Assembly: GCA_964455975.1 (NCBI GenBank)
Contig: CAYVYP010000030.1
Coordinates: 1 to 17,826, forward strand
Reading direction: 5' to 3'
From: JAETTH01 sp964455975
GTDB lineage: Bacteria > Bacillota > Clostridia > TANB77 > CAG-508
DNA: 17,826 bases
Both the position numbers and the translations under genes were made by a program. Of the stretch, positions 1 through 7,151 are shown in pieces. Positions within the stretch are counted from its first letter, which is position 1. Each line of letters starts with the position of its first letter. The notes under the pieces are model-generated. The model was not told where the DNA came from. It worked only from the letters and a program-made list of their open reading frames with translations, and searched no databases.

Positions 1-107
1 ACATATCCAAAAAAAAGTAGTATAATAATATATGTAATGAAAAAATTCTAAAAGATAAACAAAATGAATAAAATACATAGAGAGAAACCAGTGAGGAGGA
101 AATTAAA

Positions 108-812
108 TTGAATACAAATTATTCAGAAAATAACCAATTAACATTAGTTGGAAGAGTAACAAGCGAAAAAAGATTTAGTCATGAAATATATGGAGAGAAA
201 TTTTACATATTTGACTTAGAAGTGCCACGTTTAAGTGATATATCAGATATTATACCAATAACAATATCTGAAAGATTATTATTATCAAAAGAACTAAAAA
301 TAGGGGAAAATGTAATAGTTGAAGGACAATTTAGATCATACAATAGTTATGAACAAGAAAAAAATAAATTAGTTCTTACAGTTTTTGCAAAAGACATAAT
401 ATTTGAAGAAGATTTAGAGATTGAAGAAGACGAAGAAGAAAATAAAATCAATAATTCAAATGAAGTAATTTTAATAGGATATATTTGTAAAAAGCCTATA
501 TATAGACAAACTCCATTTGGAAGAGAAATAGCAGATATACTTTTAGCAGTAAATAGAGCATATAATAAATCAGACTATTTACCATGTATTGCTTGGGGAA
601 GAAATGCAAGATTCTGCCAAAATGTAGAAGTAGGAACTGAAGTTAAAATAATAGGTAGAGTTCAATCAAGAAAATATGAGAAAAAATATGAAGATGGAAC
701 AATAGAAACAAAAGTAGCATATGAAATTTCAGTTGGAAGTTTAGAAATAATAAATAAAGAAGAAAATGAAAATATAGAAGAAGATGTAGAAGAAAATAAA
801 GAGGTTATATAA
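108..812 (+). CDS. Two-OB-fold single-stranded DNA-binding-like protein
   Basis: The 234-aa product has two tandem OB-fold regions. The first covers about residues 10-95 (starting LTLVGRVTSEK). The second covers about 118-215 (EVILIGYICKKPIYR, then LPCIAWGRNARFC and EVKIIGRVQSRKY, the typical SSB/PriB-like pattern). A very acidic linker (about 97-117) joins them and an acidic tail ends the protein. The usual SSB tail ending DDDIPF is absent, so it may not recruit partners as canonical SSB does. It probably binds single-stranded DNA, but it is more likely an accessory paralogue than the main replicative SSB, because no rpsF or rpsR flanks it. The start is TTG at 108-110, chosen because GAGGAGG (about 93-99) lies at the right distance and no nearer ATG exists. 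An AT-rich terminator hairpin follows. Confidence 0.8.
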   Translation: MNTNYSENNQLTLVGRVTSEKRFSHEIYGEKFYIFDLEVPRLSDISDIIPITISERLLLSKELKIGENVIVEGQFRSYNSYEQEKNKLVLTVFAKDIIFEEDLEIEEDEEENKINNSNEVILIGYICKKPIYRQTPFGREIADILLAVNRAYNKSDYLPCIAWGRNARFCQNVEVGTEVKIIGRVQSRKYEKKYEDGTIETKVAYEISVGSLEIINKEENENIEEDVEENKEVI

Positions 813-855
813 AAAGTAAGCAACTAAAAAACATAAAAAATTAACGCCTAAAAAG

Positions 856-904
856 ATTAAACATATAATAATTAGTAAATAATTATTATATGTTTAATTT
901 TTTG
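856..904 (+). terminator. AT-rich terminator hairpin between the SSB-like and patatin genes
   Basis: A perfect 18-bp inverted repeat (856-873 with 881-898, 7-nt loop) is followed by six T residues (898-903). It has the shape of an intrinsic terminator, although the stem is almost all A and T. It ends only about 20 nt before the next start codon, and no clear promoter fits between them. Confidence 0.6.
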
Positions 905-924
905 TCCATAAAGGAGGCATAAAT

Positions 925-1779
925 ATGAAATTAGGTTTAGCACTATCTGGAGGAGGAATAAGAGGAATAGCACATGCAGGAGTATTAAAGGCGTTAGAGG
1001 ATAATAATATAAAAATAGATATAATAGGTGGAACAAGCAGTGGGAGTTTAATTGCATCTTTATATGCAATTGGCTATATTCCAGACGAAATATTTATGCT
1101 GTTTAAAAAATATTCAAAGCAAATATGTGGAATAAATACAGCACCAATTGTTTCAGGAATAGGTACATTTTTAAGAAATAAAAAAATATATATGAAAGGT
1201 TTAAAAAGTGGAGAAACTTTAGAAAGAGCATATAATGGAATTGCATATAAAAAAGGAATAAAAAAGCTATCAGATATACAAATGCCAATTGTTATTCCAA
1301 CAGTAGATATTACAGATTCAAAAGAATATGTATTTACAAATAAAATTCCTTTTAATGTGTATAATAAAGAACAATATATAACAGATATAACAGTTGGAAA
1401 AGCAGTAAGAGCAAGTAGTAGTTTTCCAGCAGTATTTTGCCCCTGTAAATATGAAGAACATAAATTTATGGATGGGGGAGCATTAGATAATATTCCTGTA
1501 AATGAAGTAAGAAAGCAAGGCGCCACTAAAGTAATAGCAGTAAAATTCAATAGTGAGCAAATAGATGAAAATAGCAACATAATGGATATTGCAATGAAAA
1601 CAATAGATATAATGGGGAGTAAAATATCAGAAGAAAGTTTAGAAATGAGCGATTTTGTATTAGATGTATATACAGATAAAGTAGGATTATTAGATATACA
1701 AAAGCTAGACAGTTGTTATAACTATGGATATAATGCAGTAATAGAAAATTTAGACAAAATAAAAAAAGCAATAATGTGA
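925..1779 (+). CDS. Patatin-like phospholipase family protein
   Basis: This 284-aa protein has all landmarks of bacterial patatin-like serine acyl hydrolases (RssA/YlbK type). The oxyanion-hole loop GGGIRG is at residues 9-14. The nucleophile elbow GTSSG gives Ser38. The second member of the Ser-Asp dyad is Asp183 in the DGG motif (FMDGGALDNIPV). It should hydrolyse acyl ester bonds of phospholipids or similar lipids; the true substrate cannot be read from sequence. No signal peptide is seen, so it is likely cytoplasmic or at the inner membrane face. The ATG at 925 is preceded by AAGGAGG (911-917). It is followed by a separate promoter for the permease gene, so it is probably the end of its transcript. 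Its own promoter is not obvious: transcription may come through the upstream hairpin. Confidence 0.9.
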   Translation: MKLGLALSGGGIRGIAHAGVLKALEDNNIKIDIIGGTSSGSLIASLYAIGYIPDEIFMLFKKYSKQICGINTAPIVSGIGTFLRNKKIYMKGLKSGETLERAYNGIAYKKGIKKLSDIQMPIVIPTVDITDSKEYVFTNKIPFNVYNKEQYITDITVGKAVRASSSFPAVFCPCKYEEHKFMDGGALDNIPVNEVRKQGATKVIAVKFNSEQIDENSNIMDIAMKTIDIMGSKISEESLEMSDFVLDVYTDKVGLLDIQKLDSCYNYGYNAVIENLDKIKKAIM

Positions 1780-1796
1780 ATTTAGTACTTTTTTAT

Positions 1797-1825
1797 TTGA
1801 AAAAAATGACAATATATGATAAAAT
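1797..1825 (+). promoter_or_regulatory. Putative sigma-A promoter for the permease gene
   Basis: TTGAAA (1797-1802) and TAAAAT (1820-1825) are separated by 17 bp and lie just upstream of the ribosome-binding site AAAGGGAGA and the ATG at 1856. Confidence 0.4.
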
Positions 1826-1855
1826 ACCTTTTAGATAAAATAAAGGGAGAAAAAA

Positions 1856-2707
1856 ATGTTAGAAGTAATATACGAAACACTTATAGATAGTATAAAATTA
1901 TTGCCATTTTTATTTATAACTTATTTAATAATGGAATATATTGAACATAAATTAAGTGAAAAATCTAAAGAAACAATCAAAAAATCAAAAAAATTTGGAC
2001 CACTAGTAGGTTCTATTTTAGGTATATTTCCACAATGTGGATTTTCTGTTTCAGCAACAAATTTATATGCTGCAAGAATTATAAGTTTAGGAACATTAAT
2101 TTCGATATATTTAGCAACTTCAGATGAAATGTTACCAATATTAATTTCTGAAGCTATAGATATAAAAATAATACTAATAATATTATTAATTAAAGTTATT
2201 ATTGGTATGGTAGCTGGATTTGCAATAGATTTATTTTTAAGAAAAAAGAATAAAAAAGAAGAAGAAAATAATATTGTAGATATGTGTGAACATGAACACT
2301 GCCATTGTGAAGAAAGCTTAATAAAATCATCATTAAAACACACAATAAATATTTTTATATTTATTATGTTAATAAGTTTAGTAATAAATGTAATAATTTA
2401 TTTTGTAGGGGAAGATGCATTATCTAATTTAGTAATATCACATCCAATTTTATCTCCAATAATAACTTGTTTAATAGGGCTAATTCCTAATTGTGCATCA
2501 TCAGTAATTATTACAAAATTATATATAGCAAATGTTTTAAGTGCTGCAACAATGATAGGTGGATTACTTGTTAATTCAGGATTAGGACTAATTGTTTTAT
2601 GCAAGGTAAATAAGAATGTAAAAGAAAATATAGCAATTATTGCAACTGTATATGTGATAGGAGTTCTATCTGCAATATTACTTGGAATATGTGGATTTAC
2701 ACTATAA
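1856..2707 (+). CDS. ArsP_2-type putative heavy-metal or manganese exporter (about 10 TM)
   Basis: This 283-aa membrane protein has two homologous halves, each with a signature Pro-x-Cys motif: FPQCG around Cys61 and IPNCASS around Cys213. The surrounding patterns (LYAARIISLGTLISIYLATS, ATMIGGLLVNSGLG) match the family annotated as putative 10-TM heavy-metal exporter or putative manganese transporter (Pfam ArsP_2). A central cytoplasmic loop carries a metal-binding-like cluster, C144-E-H-E-H-C-H-C-E-E153, which splits the two halves. It probably moves a divalent metal or metalloid across the cytoplasmic membrane. The substrate is inferred from family and loop chemistry only. A putative promoter lies directly upstream and a strong terminator directly downstream, so it appears to be a single-gene unit. 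No metal-responsive regulator is in the window. Confidence 0.8.
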   Translation: MLEVIYETLIDSIKLLPFLFITYLIMEYIEHKLSEKSKETIKKSKKFGPLVGSILGIFPQCGFSVSATNLYAARIISLGTLISIYLATSDEMLPILISEAIDIKIILIILLIKVIIGMVAGFAIDLFLRKKNKKEEENNIVDMCEHEHCHCEESLIKSSLKHTINIFIFIMLISLVINVIIYFVGEDALSNLVISHPILSPIITCLIGLIPNCASSVIITKLYIANVLSAATMIGGLLVNSGLGLIVLCKVNKNVKENIAIIATVYVIGVLSAILLGICGFTL

Positions 2708-2717
2708 GATATATAAC

Positions 2718-2750
2718 AAAAAAATCTTAGATTATTTCTAAGATTTTTTT
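2718..2750. terminator. Bidirectional terminator between permease gene and pflA
   Basis: A perfect 14-bp stem (2718-2731 with 2737-2750, 5-nt loop) has an A-run on the left arm and a T-run on the right arm. It can therefore end both the rightward permease transcript and the leftward pfl transcript. The pflA stop codon lies inside the left arm. Confidence 0.85.
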
Positions 2751-3462
2751 TACTCTTTTTATATCTTCTGAAGTAGCATCAGGAATATTTTCTAAATCGT
2801 ATTTTTGACCAAGATTTTCCCATTTAAATTTTCCAAGGCTATGATATGGTAGTAATTCTATTTTTTCTACAGTATTTAAAGATGATATAAAATTTTTTAA
2901 TTTAAGTAAATCATCTTCATGGTCTGTAATACCAGGAATTATTACTTGTCTTATCCATATTGGAATATTGTTATCAGATAAATATTTAGCAAATTCAAGT
3001 TCAAATTTATTAGAATGACCAACTAAATCTATACAAGAATCATTATCAATATGTTTTATATCTAATAAAACTAAATCTGTATAAGTTAAAAGTTCTTTTA
3101 TAGTAGATGTAAGTTGAAACATACCGAGATGTATCTATAGCTGTATGAATTCCAGCTTCTTTTAATTTTTTAAATAAGGTAATTAAAAATTTAGTCTGAA
3201 TAAGAGGCTCACCACCAGTTATAGTAACTCCACCACCAGAAGATAGTATGTATGTCTTATATTTCATTATTCTCTCAAAAACATCATCTACGGTATAAAT
3301 AGTTCCACTTTTAAGTGGCCATGTATCTCTGTTGTGACAATATTTACATTTTAAATGGCAACCTTGCATAAATACAACAAATCTAATGCCTGGTCCATCA
3401 ACTGTACCAAAGCTTTCAAAAGAATGTATTCTTGCCATTGTATTATTATCAAAATCTTCCAT
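2727..3462 (-). CDS. pflA: Pyruvate formate-lyase activating enzyme, +1 frameshift at an in-frame CGG
   Basis: PflA is a radical-SAM enzyme that uses a 4Fe-4S cluster and SAM to install the glycyl radical on PflB. The upstream frame runs from the ATG at 3462 (ribosome-binding site AAGGAG) and holds Cys35-x3-Cys39-x2-Cys42, the radical-SAM motif, plus GTVDGPGIRFVVFMQGC and ITGGEPL. The downstream frame holds TDLVLLDIKHID, WIRQVIIPG and ELLPYHSLGKFKW. Neither half alone is a full enzyme. The frames meet at TCT-CGG-T: CGG is codon 113 (plus-strand CCG, 3124-3126). Skipping its C (complement of 3126) reads DTS-G-MFQLTS, giving the conserved DTSG and a 244-aa protein of normal PflA length. It lies downstream of intact pflB. 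It could be a pseudogene or sequence error, but the matching CGG shifts elsewhere argue for recoding. Confidence 0.85.
3124..3126 (-). other. In-frame CGG at the pflA +1 frameshift
   Basis: On the coding strand the context is ACA TCT CGG TAT. Staying in frame gives DTSRYVS and then sequence unlike PflA, ending at a stop near 3046. Skipping the C gives DTSG and the PflA C-terminal half. The base before CGG is T and the base after is T. Confidence 0.7.
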
Positions 3463-3492
3463 TTAATTACTCCTTTATTAAAAAATTAAAAT

Positions 3493-3577
3493 CAAATAGG
3501 TAGTATATAAAAAATTAGAAAAAGAAAGATAGTCTATAAAAAATTAGAATTAAATAGGTAGTCTATAAATAATTATT
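3493..3577. repeat. Three degenerate copies of an AT-rich repeat
   Basis: Three close copies begin near 3495, 3528 and 3553 with the pattern ATAGGTAGTCTATAAAAAATT. The third copy is the left arm of the palindromic element at 3553-3700. Confidence 0.55.
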
Positions 3578-3700
3578 AAATAGGTTTGGCTCCAAGGCTG
3601 GGAAATAAAAGTTTTACTTTTATTTCCTCGCGGGTAATCCGTATGCCTCAAAGGGCTGTCGCTTTCAAACCTTTGAATAATTATTTATAGACTACCTATT
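3553..3700. repeat. Palindromic MITE-like element between pflB and pflA
   Basis: Perfect 25-bp terminal inverted arms (3553-3577 and 3676-3700) enclose a more GC-rich core. Pairing continues imperfectly inward (AGGTTTG at 3582-3588 with CAAACCT at 3666-3672). The core has its own 12-bp hairpin (3601-3612 with 3616-3627). The core motif GGGCTGTCGC (3653-3662) recurs at 15768-15777 before cdaA. There is no ORF inside. It looks like a palindromic non-autonomous repeat, and as RNA it would fold into a long stem between pflB and pflA, which could tune pflA output or mRNA stability. Mobility is inference: no target duplication could be fixed. Confidence 0.6.
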
Positions 3701-3730
3701 TGTATAGAATAATTCTAATAATTTTAAAAA

Positions 3731-5974
3731 CTAAATTCTATCTTGAATAGTTCTATTAATTACATCTAATTGCTGTTCTCTTGTTAATTTTATAAAGTTT
3801 ACTGCATATCCAGAAACACGAATTGTAAGTTGAGGATATTTTTCTGGATGATCCATAGCATCTAATAATAAACTTCTATCAAAAACATTTACATTTATGT
3901 GATGTCCATCTTGTACAAAAAAACCATCAAGCATATTTATTAAATTTGTAATTCTTGAACTTTCATCTTTTCCAAGAGCTGCTGGAGTTATTGCAAATGT
4001 ATAAGAAATTCCATCTTCAGAAAATTCATATGGAAGTTTAGCTATTGTATTTAATACTGCAAGTGAACCATTTGTATCTCTACCATGTAGAGGGTTTGCA
4101 CCTGGACCAAATGGAGCTCCTTCTTTTCTTCCATCAGGAGTATTACCTGTATTTTTACCATAAACAACATTTGATGTTATAGTTAAAACAGATAATGTAT
4201 GCTTTGAACTCCTATATGTGTAATGTTTTTGTAATTTTGCTAAAAATGTTCTTATTAAATCTACTGCTATTTGGTCAACTCTATCATCATCATTTCCATA
4301 TTTAGGATAATCACCTTCAACCTCATAATCTACTGCTAAACCTGTACCATCACGAACAACTTTTACTTTTGCATACTTTATAGCTGAAAGTGAATCAGCT
4401 ACAACAGATAACCCAGCTATACCACAAGCCATTGTTCTTAAAATATTTTTATCTCTATCATGTAAAGCCATTTCTAAAGCCTCATAAGAATATTTGTCAT
4501 GCATAAAATGAATTGCATTTAATGCTTTTATATAAATTTTAGCAACATAGTTCATCATATTATCAAATTTTTCCATTACTTCATCATAATTTAAATATTC
4601 AGAAGTTATAGGAGAAAATTTAGGAGTTATCTGCATTCCAGAAATTTCATCTCTACCACCATTTATAGAATATAATAAAGTTTTTGCTAAATTAGCTCTT
4701 GCTCCAAAAAATTGCATTTGTTTACCAATTTTCATTGCAGAAACACAACAAGCTATACCATAGTCATCGCCTAAAGTAAGTCTCATTAAATCATCATTCT
4801 CATATTGAATAGAAGATGTGGCTATAGAAAGTTTACTTGTAAATTCTTTAAAACCTTCTGGTAAATTTTTTGACCAAAGAACTGTTAAGTTTGGTTCTGG
4901 GGCTGGTCCTAAAGTTGTTAAAGTATGAAGCATTCTAAAAGAATTTTTAGTTACTAATGTTCTACCATCAAGACCTTGACCACCAATACTTTCAGTTACC
5001 CAAACAGGGTCTCCACTAAATAATGAGTTATATTCAGGAGCTCTTAAAAATCTTACTAATCTTAATTTCATAACAAAATGATCCATCAATTCTTGAGCAG
5101 ATTCTTCTGTTAAAGTTCCATCTTTTAAATCTCTTTCAATATATATATCTAAAAAAGTAGAGGTTCTACCTAAACTCATTGCAGCACCATTTTGATCTTT
5201 AATAGCACCTAAATATCCAAAATATAACCATTGAATAGCTTCTTTTGCATTTTTTGCAGGAAGAGAAATATCAAAACCATATGTTAAAGCCATTGCTTTT
5301 AAATCATTTAATGCTTTAATTTGGTCAGAAATTTCTTCACGTTCTCTTATAATACTTTCAGTAAAATCATCAGTATCTAATATATCTAAATCATGTTTTT
5401 TATCTTCAATTATTACATCTATACCATAAAGAGCAACCCTTCTATAGTCACCAATAATTCTTCCACGTCCATAACCATCTGGAAGGCCTGTAATTAAATG
5501 AGATTTTCTAGCAGCTCTAATATCTGGAGTATATACTTGGAAAACACCATCATTATGAGTTTTTCTTAAATTGTGATAAATATATGCAGTTTCTGGATCA
5601 ACCTTTAATCCATAACTTTCAGCTGATTTTTCAACTATTCTTATGCCACCATTTGGCATTATTGCTCTTTTTAAAGGTGCATCTGTTTGAAGCCCAACTA
5701 TTTGTTCTAAATCCTTATCAATATAACCTGCCTCATAGGCATTAATTGTAGAAGGTGTTTTACAATCGGCATCCAAAACTCCACCATTTTCAATTTCTTT
5801 TTTATATAATTCTAATACTTCTTCCCATAATTTTTTTGTTTTAGAAGTAGCATTTGATAAAAATTTATCATCACCGCTATAAGGTGTATAATTTTTTTGA
5901 ATAAAACCTCTAACATCAATAACATTTGTCCATTCACCAGTTTTATCAAACTCGTCCCATTGCTTAAAATTCAT
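3731..5974 (-). CDS. pflB: Pyruvate formate-lyase (formate C-acetyltransferase)
   Basis: This cytoplasmic glycyl-radical enzyme converts pyruvate and CoA to acetyl-CoA and formate in anaerobic fermentation. The 747-aa protein is full length. The catalytic cysteine pair is Cys409-Cys410 in GIACCVSAM, and the radical-bearing glycine is Gly722 in RVSGYAVNF near the C-terminus. Other family blocks include GLPDGYGRGRIIGDYRRVALYG in the N-terminal half and NVVYGKNTGNTPDGRKEGAPFGPGANP near the C-terminal part. The start at 5974 is supported by AGGAGG shortly upstream. It is the first gene of a leftward unit, with its activase pflA about 270 bp downstream beyond a palindromic element. No in-frame CGG was found in its 747 codons. 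Confidence 0.98.
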   Translation of the reverse strand: MNFKQWDEFDKTGEWTNVIDVRGFIQKNYTPYSGDDKFLSNATSKTKKLWEEVLELYKKEIENGGVLDADCKTPSTINAYEAGYIDKDLEQIVGLQTDAPLKRAIMPNGGIRIVEKSAESYGLKVDPETAYIYHNLRKTHNDGVFQVYTPDIRAARKSHLITGLPDGYGRGRIIGDYRRVALYGIDVIIEDKKHDLDILDTDDFTESIIREREEISDQIKALNDLKAMALTYGFDISLPAKNAKEAIQWLYFGYLGAIKDQNGAAMSLGRTSTFLDIYIERDLKDGTLTEESAQELMDHFVMKLRLVRFLRAPEYNSLFSGDPVWVTESIGGQGLDGRTLVTKNSFRMLHTLTTLGPAPEPNLTVLWSKNLPEGFKEFTSKLSIATSSIQYENDDLMRLTLGDDYGIACCVSAMKIGKQMQFFGARANLAKTLLYSINGGRDEISGMQITPKFSPITSEYLNYDEVMEKFDNMMNYVAKIYIKALNAIHFMHDKYSYEALEMALHDRDKNILRTMACGIAGLSVVADSLSAIKYAKVKVVRDGTGLAVDYEVEGDYPKYGNDDDRVDQIAVDLIRTFLAKLQKHYTYRSSKHTLSVLTITSNVVYGKNTGNTPDGRKEGAPFGPGANPLHGRDTNGSLAVLNTIAKLPYEFSEDGISYTFAITPAALGKDESSRITNLINMLDGFFVQDGHHINVNVFDRSLLLDAMDHPEKYPQLTIRVSGYAVNFIKLTREQQLDVINRTIQDRI

Positions 5975-6013
5975 ATTTTTCCTCCTTTATACTTAAAATA
6001 GTATTAACTTTTT

Positions 6014-6073
6014 ATTATAATTTAATGCATTTTGTTCTTAAATAAGATAAAATATGATTTGTTTTATTTAAGA
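6014..6073 (-). promoter_or_regulatory. Putative pflB promoter with overlapping inverted-repeat operator
   Basis: On the minus strand TTTAAG (6042-6037) and TATAAT (6019-6014) are 17 bp apart. A 10-bp perfect inverted repeat (TCTTAAATAA at 6036-6045 with its complement at 6064-6073) overlaps the -35 element, which suits a regulator site. The sequence TAATTTAATGCATT occurs twice nearby (about 6018 and 6077). No known regulator motif was recognised. Confidence 0.45.
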
Positions 6074-6158
6074 AAGTTTAATTTAATGCATTGCTTATAA
6101 TAGCATAAATAAAAAAAATACACAAGTTTTTTTGATGGTTTTCGACATAAAATTTTAC

Positions 6159-6186
6159 TTGCAAAATATCAAAAGTGTGATACAAT
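6159..6186 (+). promoter_or_regulatory. Sigma-A promoter for ruvA
   Basis: TTGCAA (6159-6164) and TACAAT (6181-6186) are separated by 16 bp and lie 35 nt before the ruvA start, which has its own GGAGG. Confidence 0.6.
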
Positions 6187-6220
6187 ATATAAAAAATTTG
6201 TTTGGATAATTGGAGGCAAT

Positions 6221-6823
6221 ATGTTTGCATATATAAAAGGAAATTTAGAGGAAAAAACAAGTACTTATGTAGTAATAGAAGCAAATGGAATAGGATATAA
6301 AATATTTATGTCTCAAACAGCAATAGATGAATTAGGAGTGCTAGATAATCAAGTAAAAGTATATACTCATTATCATGTAAGAGAAGATGATGTTAGTTTA
6401 TATGGTTTTAAAACAAATGAAGAATTAAAGATGTTTGAACTATTATTGTCAGTAAGTGGAATAGGCGCTAAATCAGCTATAATAATGCTTTCTAACATTA
6501 CACCATCATCATTTGCATTAGCAGTAATTACAAATGATATAGAAAAACTTACGAAAATACCTGGAGTAGGACCAAAATCAGCACAAAGAATAATATTAGA
6601 ATTAAAAGATAAATTAAAAACCTCAGAGGTAATATCTAAATCTAAAAATAGTAAAATAATAAATACTGTAGCAGAAAATAATAATCAAGAAGATGCAATA
6701 CAAGCACTTCAAGTTTTAGGATATACAAGAAAAGATATTGAAAGAGCATTAGATAAAATAGATAAAACAGATTTATTAGTAGAAGATATAATAAAGAAGG
6801 GGTTACAACAATTATCTAAATAA
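6221..6823 (+). CDS. ruvA: Holliday junction DNA helicase subunit RuvA
   Basis: RuvA binds four-way DNA junctions and loads the RuvB motor for branch migration. The 200-aa protein is of normal length. An N-terminal OB domain starts MFAYIKGNLEEK and includes the family block VYTHYHVREDDVSLYGF. Two helix-hairpin-helix motifs follow (LSVSGIGAKSA and LTKIPGVGPKSAQRIILELKDKL). The C-terminal domain that contacts RuvB is AIQALQVLGYTRKDIERAL. A GGAGG ribosome-binding site and a good promoter precede the ATG. RuvB, commonly the next gene, is absent here; a convergent small gene and rarA follow instead. The nearest partner by function is rarA, which also acts at stalled forks. Confidence 0.97.
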   Translation: MFAYIKGNLEEKTSTYVVIEANGIGYKIFMSQTAIDELGVLDNQVKVYTHYHVREDDVSLYGFKTNEELKMFELLLSVSGIGAKSAIIMLSNITPSSFALAVITNDIEKLTKIPGVGPKSAQRIILELKDKLKTSEVISKSKNSKIINTVAENNNQEDAIQALQVLGYTRKDIERALDKIDKTDLLVEDIIKKGLQQLSK

Positions 6824-6826
6824 AAG

Positions 6827-6853
6827 AGCCCCTGCTTATAATATAAGCAGAGG
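6827..6853 (-). terminator. Hairpin between convergent ruvA and the zinc-ribbon ORF
   Basis: CTGCTTAT (6832-6839) pairs with ATAAGCAG (6843-6850), with flanking C/G bases that may extend the stem. The T-rich side lies leftwards (complement of TAAAAG), so it best fits the minus-strand gene; it may also slow the ruvA transcript. Confidence 0.5.
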
Positions 6854-6860
6854 TAGAAGA

Positions 6861-7061
6861 TCATCTTCTTTTCTTGGGAAATGAATACATCCTTATGTAA
6901 GTATTACACTTCCACTTACCATCATTAATATTACGATTAATATTATGAGTTTGCGAAAGTGTTCCAGTACATGCTAAAAATGGTTTTCCTTTAATGTCAA
7001 ATTTAGGTTTAGCAGTAAAGTAAATCCGATGGCATACTGGACAGAATCCTACATAGTGCAT
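6861..7061 (-). CDS. Small zinc-ribbon-like hypothetical protein containing a CGG codon
   Basis: I do not recognise a family for this 66-aa product. It has FCPVCH (Cys7, Cys10) near the start, a single Cys in FLACTGT and another in KWKCNTYI, so a four-Cys zinc site is plausible, and the tail is basic (PKKRR). The ATG at 7061 has an AAGG upstream and a good promoter (7102-7130), which favours a real gene. Codon choice is unlike its neighbours: TCG, CGT, CCC and AGG appear in a short span. Codon 12 is CGG (plus-strand 7026-7028), in frame, between CAT and ATT. Skipping the C there would give only 17 further residues before a stop, so this ORF makes sense only if CGG is read as a sense codon. 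It may be a recent import or a non-coding chance ORF. Confidence 0.5.
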   Translation of the reverse strand: MHYVGFCPVCHRIYFTAKPKFDIKGKPFLACTGTLSQTHNINRNINDGKWKCNTYIRMYSFPKKRR

Positions 7062-7101
7062 TATAGTTTCAACCTTCTTTCTACAATTTGATATAAATTA
7101 T

Positions 7102-7130
7102 ATTATATCATTGTTTAATATAAAAGTAAA
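7102..7130 (-). promoter_or_regulatory. Putative promoter of the zinc-ribbon ORF
   Basis: On the minus strand TTTACT (7130-7125) and TATAAT (7107-7102) are exactly 17 bp apart and sit about 40 nt before the ATG at 7061. Confidence 0.5.
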
Positions 7131-7151
7131 CATAAAAAGGAAGTAATAAAA

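Noticed and set aside
1074..1580. 168-codon open frame on the minus strand inside the patatin gene
   Set aside because: It is antisense to a gene with clear catalytic motifs, its product is a low-complexity hydrophobic translation, and it has no ribosome-binding site.
3493..3577. Possible CRISPR-like array
   Set aside because: Only three degenerate AT-rich copies, no regular unique spacers and no cas genes.
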